A model generated the notes under the pieces. It ran no database searches and was not told the DNA's origin. It saw nothing but the letters and a program-made list of their open reading frames with translations. A stretch of DNA of 64,000 bases from Eretmocerus hayati. Lineage: Eukaryota > Arthropoda > Insecta > Hymenoptera > Aphelinidae. The stretch lies in assembly GCA_029851415.1 (NCBI GenBank), contig CM056741.1:180589021-180653020 (forward strand), given 5' to 3'. The stretch's first letter is position 1. Every line of letters starts with the position of its first letter. The position numbers were made by a program, and so were the translations under genes. Shown here one piece after another: positions 55,885 through 64,000 of the stretch.

Positions 55885-56335
55885 TAGTCAAAACAGTTTC
55901 GAGTCTACAGAGCAAGAATCAGTAGAATATCTGTGTATACGAAAGTGAAAACTTATCTTTCTCATTCAAGTATCTCATACAAGACATATCTCAGCTTGTA
56001 TCAAGAACCATCAGCATGGTTGTGTTGTGGTCAAGAATGAATTGGGAACTAAATTTAGAACTTGCTAGATCGAAACGAAGCGACAAGTTGTTTAAATTCT
56101 TACAATAGTTGACAACCGCAGGTTATATACGGGTGTGCGGATATTTTTTCGAGTATTTTTCTGCAAGACCCATCTATTCATCAAGTATTGCTGATGCATT
56201 GCTTGTAACTTCGTGTTTTCTACTTCTATTCAAAAACTTTATATCCAAAATCGGGAGGGGGGGCATCCGTTTTCCTTATGTTTTGCTTATTTCACGGAGA
56301 CGCAAATTCACATCTCAACGACCAGCAAAAGTATA

Positions 56336-58015
56336 CGCTGCTAAATGAGATTAGCAGAATGCTTTCTCTTAGCGAAATAGTTTAAGAGGTTCACTGAAAC
56401 TAATGAGAAATTTGCAAAACTGATCAAATTCCAAAATGATGATTGGGATTCCTACGGAATAGTTTTATTTTTTAATCTAATTTAATTGCATTTCATATCA
56501 CACTCACAATCCAATGATTGGATCCAACCAATCGATGTAGATTGAGGGAAAAGTATCTCTCTAGTCCATTAAAAGGTGGATAGATTAGTTGTAGAGGGAG
56601 ATATGAGGATAAAATGAATTTTAGCTGCAAGTTTCCTCTAATATTTTGGGTTATTATTACGAGATTCACTTTTAGGGGAATTAAGATGACCTAAACTGGG
56701 GTTTTTAATGGAAGATATGTAGTCTGGTTGAGGGAAAATTTTGATACAGTTGGTGAGAAGATCATAAAAATGGAGTTTTTGAAGAAAAATTTGGATTTTT
56801 CGGGAATAAATTGGATTTTGAATGTATTTAAAAGGATTTTGAAAAATTCGGTATCAACTAATCGATTTAGAACGATGAAATAGTATAAACTTAGTTGAGT
56901 AAAATTTGTATATATTAGTTTAGGGGGTGGGTAATAGCGGAAAATGAATTTTAGATGCGATTTCCTTCTGATATTTTGAGTTATTATAAGGAGATTGCCT
57001 TTTAGGGGAATTCAGATGACCTAAACTAGGGTTTTCAATGGAATATATGTAGTATGGTTGAGGGCAAATTTTAATATAGTTGGTGTAAGGATTATAAAAA
57101 TGGAGTATTCTGAAAAAATTTGGATTTTTCGGGAATAAATGGGATTTTGAATGTATTAAAACGGATTTTGAGAAAATTCGGTATCAACCAATCGATTTAG
57201 AACGATGAAAAAGTATCAACTTAGTTGAGTAAAATTTGAATAAAGTAATTTAGAGGAGAGATATGAGGAAAGTATGAATATTGAAAAAAATATTTTTGTA
57301 TATTTTGAGATATTTTTTTGAGGAAAATAGTTATCGGGATTTGGGCTATCTAAAGTGAGGTTTTTTTAGCAAAACGTGTAATTTGGTTAAAACAGAATTT
57401 CGATAGAATAGGTCTAAACATGCTCAAATTGCTGTTTTTGTTGGAAATTTTGGTTTTTTTATAAAAATTTACGTTGATGGAGTTTGAATGGAATTTCGGT
57501 ATTAACCAAAAGATAGATTGAGCCAAAATAACCATAGCCTAGGTAATCAAAATTGGGGTAAGGTGAAGTTAGGAAGAGATATTTAAGTATGAAAGTACAC
57601 AATTTCAGCGATTTTACCTCAAAAAACGTTTAAATCAGATTCGATGATTTGGAGAGGAGACCAGACAAATCACTGGTCTCATCTCTGAGACATTCTCTAC
57701 AACTTGTAGAAAAGCAAAAATCGATAGAGTGGAGTGTAGAAGAGAAAGCGTGGCGCAAAAAAAACAACACACATACACACACACACACACACAGACACAG
57801 ACAAAGGGCCGGAGAGATGAGTCACTGGGGGGTTTTTGAGGATTCTAAGGGGAAAAGTGTTACTTACAATCGTTAGATTTTGGCGAGAGGAATAGGATGG
57901 TTAAAGCACTTTTTTGATAAGATGAATTATGTTGAAGAAAATATTGGGTTGAATGGAAAAATTGATCAAATATTTGCTGTGTCGAAAACAAAGCTTTCTC
58001 TTTAGAGAAAGCAAT
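56336..58015 (+). mobile_element. Helentron-like (HINE) element, copy 2
   Basis: The 5' end CGCTGCTAAATGAGATTAGC forms a 7-bp hairpin and is followed by GCTTTCTC. The 3' hairpin GCTTTCTCTTTAGAGAAAGC at 57993-58012 is identical to copy 1. Inside are three diverged units of ~318-330 bp (AATCGAT-type words near 56530, 56860, 57188, 57508). The 3' domain shares CTCTACAACTTGTAGAAA and a CA microsatellite (57764-57794). It carries far fewer repeat units than the copy at 37200. Confidence 0.6.
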
Positions 58016-58594
58016 AATACTCAGAGGTGATGAGAGTGAATTCAAAGGTGAGAATGCGGTTTGCTGCGCTGCATCGAGAGGCTAATACATACCAAAAACA
58101 AGAAAAAAATCAAGTGACTACTACACCTATAAATATGAAGAAAAGATCGAAGAAGAAGAAGAACTCGAATAGTCTCCACCACAAAGAAGAATAAGAGGCA
58201 ATTAGCGACTCGCCTTTCTTCGTTCACTCGTATTATCGTGTTCTTCGATGATGCAGGTCTTTCTATATATTCCATGTTGCATGTTATTCTTATATACTAA
58301 AAAAGTTGCTTCTCAAACTGGCCGTCTGTTTTATTCAGTGCTGATTCTGAAAGAGAGAGAGAGGGGGGCCTCCAAGTTTTTTTTAAAGATGCTGTCTGTG
58401 AATAGGATGAGAGAAGGAGAGGAGGAGGGAAGAGGGCTTAATGGGTGAAGCGCAAAAATTTTTGCCTGAAACACAGAGAGCGCTGCAATGCAGCAGATTC
58501 AACTCGAGAGCATTATCAAAAATTTGGGCGAGGCTGATGATGTCTTTGACTATTACCTTCTTACTTCTTCAATATTTTTTTTTTCTTTCTGAGG
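58016..58594. other. Noncoding DNA, nothing recognised
   Basis: Short purine-rich repeats (GAAGAAGA near 58150, GAGAGAGAG near 58350). No gene supported. Confidence 0.4.
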
Positions 58595-58596
58595 TA

Positions 58597-59537
58597 CCGT
58601 AAACCGGGGTGAATGTGGACCACTTTTGACCTTCCACTGTGATTTTCTTGGTCTAAATCATGCCGAAGAAACATAATGTATGGTTAGTGAAAATCTGAGT
58701 CTTGACCTCAGCTACAAGATCCCGTTGTCAGATTTTGACTTTGACCCCATGGTTTTTCAAAAACTGCAAAAAACAGGGTGGACACATTCACCCCGTCGAC
58801 AGGGGTGAATGTGTCCACCTATGCCTCGTCTGCGCCCAAAGCGCACAGCTCGTAAATTCAAGATTTTGAATGCATATCAAGACATATGTTATCCTACGTA
58901 TTTTGACTCACTGAGCATGATCCTGCGTAGTTTGAAAACGTTACAATGCAACCTTGTGGTCATACGAGCTAATTGGTCCACCTAGTGTTTGGATAAAATC
59001 GAATTTTGCAATAAATTTTCAAAAAATCACAATACGGGCTAGAATGGACCAACTTGAATGTTCAAGGTCGCATTTTTCTCGTTCTGTCACATATTTTTGA
59101 GAAAAAAATTGTCCGTTAGCCGTGGCGGCACTGAATTGATGTCACTGATTCTTCGTAAAAACCTGTTTTTGCAATAATACTCGCTGTGTTGAGATCACGA
59201 GACAAAAAATTTTCCCTTGCGCGGGATACCGTATCATAGTTTTCCAACGCAAAATTATCGTCTAAACAAGTTCACGTGGTTCATTTCGAGCTACCACGTC
59301 AGAATTCTCTGCTAGACACAAAAGCCCCGTTTTTTGGGGACATTAATTTTCAAAGTTCATTAAACAGCAAAAAAAACTTTAGAGTTCATTTTCATGGGAT
59401 AAAAGTTATCAATTTAAAAAGTAGAGATTTCGAACTTCAAAATGACCCCCGGCAGGTTTCTGTAGGTGCTATAGAAGCAAAGATATGATGCTGACAATCT
59501 TTTTGGGGAAAGCGGACACATTCACCCCAGTTTTCGG
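58597..59537. mobile_element. TA-flanked element with reiterated GGGGTGAATGTGG motif
   Basis: TA at 58595-58596 and 59538-59539. Ends are CCGTAAACCGGGGTGAATG and, inward from the right, CCGAAAACTGGGGTGAATG. An internal facing pair, GGACACATTCACCCC/GGGGTGAATGTGTCC, lies at ~58782-58818. 941 bp, no coding frame (the frame at 59276-59488 has no domain). It is the cleanest member of the four-element group. Confidence 0.7.
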
Positions 59538-59539
59538 TA

Positions 59540-62500
59540 TATGCATTTTCTATGGATTAAAGGACGAAATGTATTGCGTACTGATAAACATACTACGAAT
59601 GAATAACATAGGTGAGAAATGGAATTTCATTAAAGAAAGGAAGATATTGGAAGGAAATTTTTAGAGATACATTAAGGAGATGGGATACTTCTGGATTGAG
59701 AAAAATGAAAATGGTAGAAATATCTAACCACATCACGGCGATCATGCGCTCTTCTCATATGGGCTGGTATATATGACCTCTATTATAGCTCTATGATGAT
59801 GATGATGATGTGATATATATATATATATATATATGAGCGTGTGACCTTGTGGCACGACGTCAATGTGAATATCTTTCTTTGTCACCGCCACATGCATGGA
59901 CACACACATATATAACCTACGTTCTTTAATGGAAGAATTGGGAGCCCGCGGCGGAAAAACGACGCGCGCCGCGTGATATAGGCATTATACACACTCCAAT
60001 TTTTCCCCGCAAACCGAGCCTGATGGATGTTAGATTTTCTCGTACATCAGATCTATCTGCTGCGCGCGCGCAAAGCTCAACATTATTTCTATCTACATCA
60101 AATTTTTTCACCATTCAATTGTCATTAACAAGAAACTTGCAAAGATTATCATAGAGTGACTTGAAATAAGTGAAAATAAGATGAAAAAATTGTAAAAAAA
60201 AAGAAGGTGTTTTCATTATTGACATGAAGTAACTTTTTATGAGCACCGATTGCGTTTAATTCAATGCACGAAAATTTCTAGTTTTAGAACGTACCAAATT
60301 CTGTGAAATTTACTAATTGAGGCTTCTTTTCCATGAGATTCTTTTTGTATGTTATTGGAGAAGGAAATTGAATGGTCCTTACTGTTATCAATGTTAATCT
60401 TGGGGAAAATTGTTTAGCCTGTGCGAGGTTGTTGGATAATTAAATTGTTCAAGCTGATACTCAAAGTAATCAAACTATTCATAACTTTATATTCATGAAG
60501 TCAGGTCCAAACATCGTGAATGACTAGACGAATGATAGGGTCGAGTTAGTACATTGATCTCGGGGAGAGAACTTGATCAGTGAGGAGCAAATTGACCTTC
60601 TCGATTTGCATATGATTAATGGAATTAAGGGTACAAATTGCAACAATTTTTATGGCGAAATTTAAAAGAAATGAGCCACCCTGAGGCAGAGCGAACGCAA
60701 TTTTTTGTCGAAAGTCGAGCTTTTAACGGTCGTCTACTCAAAATGATTTAAAAAATTCATAAATCCATACGTCAGAGATGATACATGATTTCAAAATTTC
60801 GAAAATCTCTAAATTGTGCCAATTCCAGTTTATCATCAGCTGCTCGTTTCGGATCAAACCTCTGATCTTTTTTCGTAGAAACCGTCTCGCCGATGAACGA
60901 TGAAATTGGACCTACATTCTCCACATGAGTATGGATTCTCATCGTGATTTTGTCCCCCCCCCCCCAAGATTTTTTCATTTTTCTGGGGCAAGCACGCAGA
61001 ATGCACGAAAATTACAACGCATCAAGTATTCGCAAGCTCTCTTTGTACACTCTCGATCGAACACAACAAAAAGTAACACAGGAAAACACAGATTTTGTGA
61101 CAAAGCAGCAAGCTTTTCTCGAAGCTTTTGATTCCCCCCCCCCCCTCCTCTCGATTTTCATCTCACTACTCGCGGGATAATGCAGCGAACAATAACGCAT
61201 CCTCTTTACTCTGGAGGTATTCTTAAGAATAGGAGAAATTAATCGAACGTTTGCCCTTAGATCAATGTAATAAAATTTCCTCTTCATCAAATTGACCCAA
61301 AAATTAATTTTTCAAAAAGAATGAAAGAGGGGTAAATTTTCTCAGAACGTAGCTCTTTAAAGATGACTGAAATTTGAACAGTTTAGGTTGCTTCCGAGTG
61401 AATTTATACAACATAGATCAATCTAATGAAAAATTAAAAGTAAAATTATGGGCACTCGTTTCTGAAGCATCCAGCTAAAAAAAGATGGTTTATGATAAGA
61501 TTCTGCCCATGATGAACAAACTCAACCATCGTCATGATGCTCGCGTTTTATATAAAGGACGTAATCTCACCCAGCCATGGTGATAACCTCGAAAAAAGAA
61601 GAGTTCAGTGACTGGAAAAATGACGAAGGTACACAATAATAAGGTGGGAAATTCCCCGTAAAAAACAACGTTTGGACAGGTGTGTGAAGAAGAAGCATAT
61701 AACTATTCCATTATGATGGATGGTTATGATGGAAAATGCAGAATATCGTATTCGATTCTCATTATTCTGATAGATTGACAATAGCCGTTATGATGATACG
61801 AAGAGCGTACCACGATAACGATATGAATTTTCCTCGTTGATTTTTGGAAACAGCCAAGTTATTGGATTATTATATGCAAGCATGAAGGTGTAAATACATA
61901 CATACATACAAACAGACATACATACATGCAACGCAATCAATGAAGATAAGATTCATGTGTAAACGGAGATTGCAACGCAGTCGTCGCAGAGTGTCTCTTC
62001 AAGTTTGAATTATCAAAATGGTTTCTGGAATTTTTTATTTCAAACAGCTCTCTGAGTCAACTCTGTTTTTCTATAACCCAAGAATAATAATAAGAAAAAA
62101 AAACATCATTGTCACCGTACGAGTCGTGCGGTACGACACGTCTATAGTAGTTAATTGAAGTTATAAAAATTCAAGGACACTAGTCAATAACCTCTTATGG
62201 TATTATCGTAAACGTCAAATTAAACTATTTGCACTCGATGAATGATAGGTATTGATATTTCTATGAAGCTAGCAAAAACAATCATCCATTTTATAGTAAC
62301 ATACATGATATCCAATAGTTTTCTGACCGATTGTTTACATTGTTGGATCGTACAATATAATGCCACGACGTTATATCAAGCAAGTATTGGTATTAAATAA
62401 TGGATTAAATAATCGTCAAAAGTCTATGAAAATAATACTGAGAAACACACACTTGATTGGTAATTTTAGACAATAATAATAACGATGAAAATAAGGAGGG

Positions 62501-63246
62501 AAAAAATTTTGGAAAAGAGTTTCAAAAAGAAGATGTTTCATTCCAAACAAAAGGAAAGATGCACAAAGTGCGTGAATCATCGGACTGGCGCAATTCTAGT
62601 AAAAAAAAAAAAAAAAAAATGGGCAGCGCCACCATGTAAACAGGATGCAATATATTCTCAGCCACAAACCATACATCCGCCACCCACAAATTCGCGATGC
62701 ATCAATACATTTAATTTGTAAGTTACTTCTTATGGAGTTCTATAGAAAACGCATAAAATTTTCGAAAATACTTCATATGTATCTGGGTATTGTGTACAAA
62801 TTCAAGCACGAATCAAACGCAATTTTTGCATCATATTAGAGCGAACATAAGAGAAAAGAGCCATGCACTCTCAGGAAGGCTATTCGCGGTGCGATTTTAT
62901 AAAGAAAGAGGTTATGGGCGCGATCTGGTCTCTGATGCGGTTACGCAAACGTAAATACTAACGAAGACGGTGGCTGGCACAGAAAAACCTTTTATTAGAT
63001 GCGATGATGCGGTAGTCTCATATGAGGGTGGGCAAATCATCCCTCTATATCATAAAAAATACACCATCTCATCATCATCACTCATAGGTCAATACATATA
63101 TGCTTCTTTACTATAGGTATCAAAAAATGATGCAGAAAAAGCTGACGCATGAGAGAATTTTAGCCATGCCCTCGCGCTCGAGAGCGAGTTCATTACATCG
63201 CTCAAACATGTATACACAAGCACACTCACACTACCTACACATGTAT

Positions 63247-63285
<39 letters not shown>

Positions 63286-63292
63286 AACTCAC
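59540..63292. other. Noncoding DNA with microsatellites
   Basis: Contains a TA run (~59813-59833), GATGAT triplets (~59791-59810), GCGCGCGCG (~60062), C-runs (~60953-60964, 61134-61145), CATA repeats (~61893-61912), A-runs (~62600-62617) and another TA run (~63252-63277). GC-richer patches (59880-60110, 62870-63050) may be regulatory. No frame is convincing. Confidence 0.4.
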
Positions 63293-63350
63293 CGGGGCCG
63301 GCCCGAGGTCACTGGGGCGTCTGGCTGCAGCAGTAGCAGTGCCCGATGTT
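63293..63350 (-). other. Possible end of a minus-strand 5' exon (splice donor)
   Basis: On the minus strand a GC-rich stretch (CAGCCAGACGCCCCAG..CGGCCCCG) ends at GTGAGT, a strong donor, at 63293/63292. One frame is open back to a stop just upstream and has no ATG, so it would be an untranslated or alternative first exon. This is consistent with a minus-strand host gene, but no upstream acceptor or promoter was identified. Confidence 0.25.
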
Positions 63351-64000
63351 TTTTTTATTTATTTACTCTTATTTTCCATCCGCAGCTGAGTGAGATTGGA
63401 TAAAATTGATGAATTCACCAAGTGTTGATGATGATGATGATGATGATGTTACACCAGGTTAACCGGGTTTCACACACTACACATTTACTATCATAAATTC
63501 ATTCTAGAAGATGACGGCGTTGTTTGCCATGCTGGTCAACTTGTTATGTGCTCTTTTTTTTTTATTCACACAATTCACTATATATAAGTAGCTAAAGACA
63601 AGTACTGTATATGCTGTATTGAACACTTTTTTTTTGCAGCTGATGTTCTGTGATGAGGTAAACTTTTAACCCATTTAATGAGTTTTGTTGCACTGGATGA
63701 TCACAGATATATATACACACACACACAAACTTTATAGCACCGGGTAATATTATTTTAGGTGTTATACTTGAAGATTTTGGTTATGTATTTAAGAGGTTGT
63801 GTGAAGTAAAGTATATACAAAGATGCACTCGCGGATTCGCGGCGATTCTCGGACGACTAGGTACTAGTATATAAGAACACCAAACTATAACTTTACTGCA
63901 GGCAACAGCAGCGCCGGGTTTTCTGCGATACTTATAAAGAACTTGAGGGACGAGGTCGGAACTCTAAATTTGATAGAATAAAATTGTTTCTGCTACCCGA
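63351..64000. other. Right edge, mostly noncoding; possible micro-exon
   Basis: Contains a GAT repeat (~63427-63449). On the plus strand TTTTTTTTTGCAG (ending 63639) and GATGAG/GTAAAC bracket 18 nt (63640-63657), which would encode LMFCDE. This is a possible micro-exon but cannot be told from chance. The last 200 bp are CpG-richer. Confidence 0.2.

Noticed and set aside
55467..55915. Overlapping frames of 109 and 90 codons on opposite strands
   Set aside because: Both lie inside the TA-flanked element at 54647-55884 and cannot both be real; neither has a domain.

Overview
The window is nuclear DNA from an arthropod, almost certainly an insect. It is AT-rich with very few coding exons and carries dense layers of TA- and TTAA-targeted MITE-like elements. 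It also holds long foldback elements, Helentron-like repeats, a decayed non-LTR retrotransposon and a complete Ty3/gypsy-class LTR retroelement with an env gene. A hymenopteran host is possible, but nothing here fixes the order. The base composition and scattered small exons suggest that most of the window is intron or intergenic space of a sparse host locus. Two candidate host exons lie on the minus strand: 5475-5896 (Gln/His/Asn-rich) and 29966-30078 (acidic/Ser-rich). Both end in the same splice phase. A possible minus-strand donor sits at 63293.

The dominant object is the LTR retroelement at 11884-25596 (13.7 kb). It has two 1816-bp LTRs of equal length that look identical, TGTGAC...GTCACA termini and a 4-bp target duplication TTGG, so it is a young insertion with all major frames open. 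Its order is 5' LTR, leader, ORF0 (zinc-binding accessory protein), gag (nine CCHC knuckles), pol (two tandem retropepsins, RT, RNase H, AT-hook linker, integrase), env (chuvirus-glycoprotein-like), a pair of covarying hairpins, PPT and 3' LTR. The expression logic can be read from the sequence. A donor in the LTR (13360) sits next to the poly(A) signal. Splicing it to 14328 would create ORF0's start codon at the junction. Splicing it to 21454 would make the env ATG at 21462 the first AUG. Gag to Pol uses a GGGAAAC slippery site followed by a predicted pseudoknot.

From 25.6 to 36 kb the window is mostly nested DNA elements: a pogo-like MITE, a TA-flanked MITE with repeated internal motifs, and a TTAA MITE interrupted by a palindromic element built on an ATTCC pentamer satellite. 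A 2.6-kb foldback follows (660-bp inverted arms, 9-bp target duplication), then two TTAA elements that share one target site.

From 36.2 to 42.3 kb, 326-bp inverted repeats flanked by TA enclose about 5 kb. Inside are a Helentron-like element with a ~317-bp satellite array and a second ATTCC element. A diverged second Helentron-like copy is at 56.3-58.0 kb.

The rest (42.3-64 kb) holds three more TA-flanked elements of the repeated-motif group or related to it, a 5'-truncated LINE on the minus strand (45.7-47.3 kb), small palindromic MITEs, microsatellites and long stretches where I see nothing codable.
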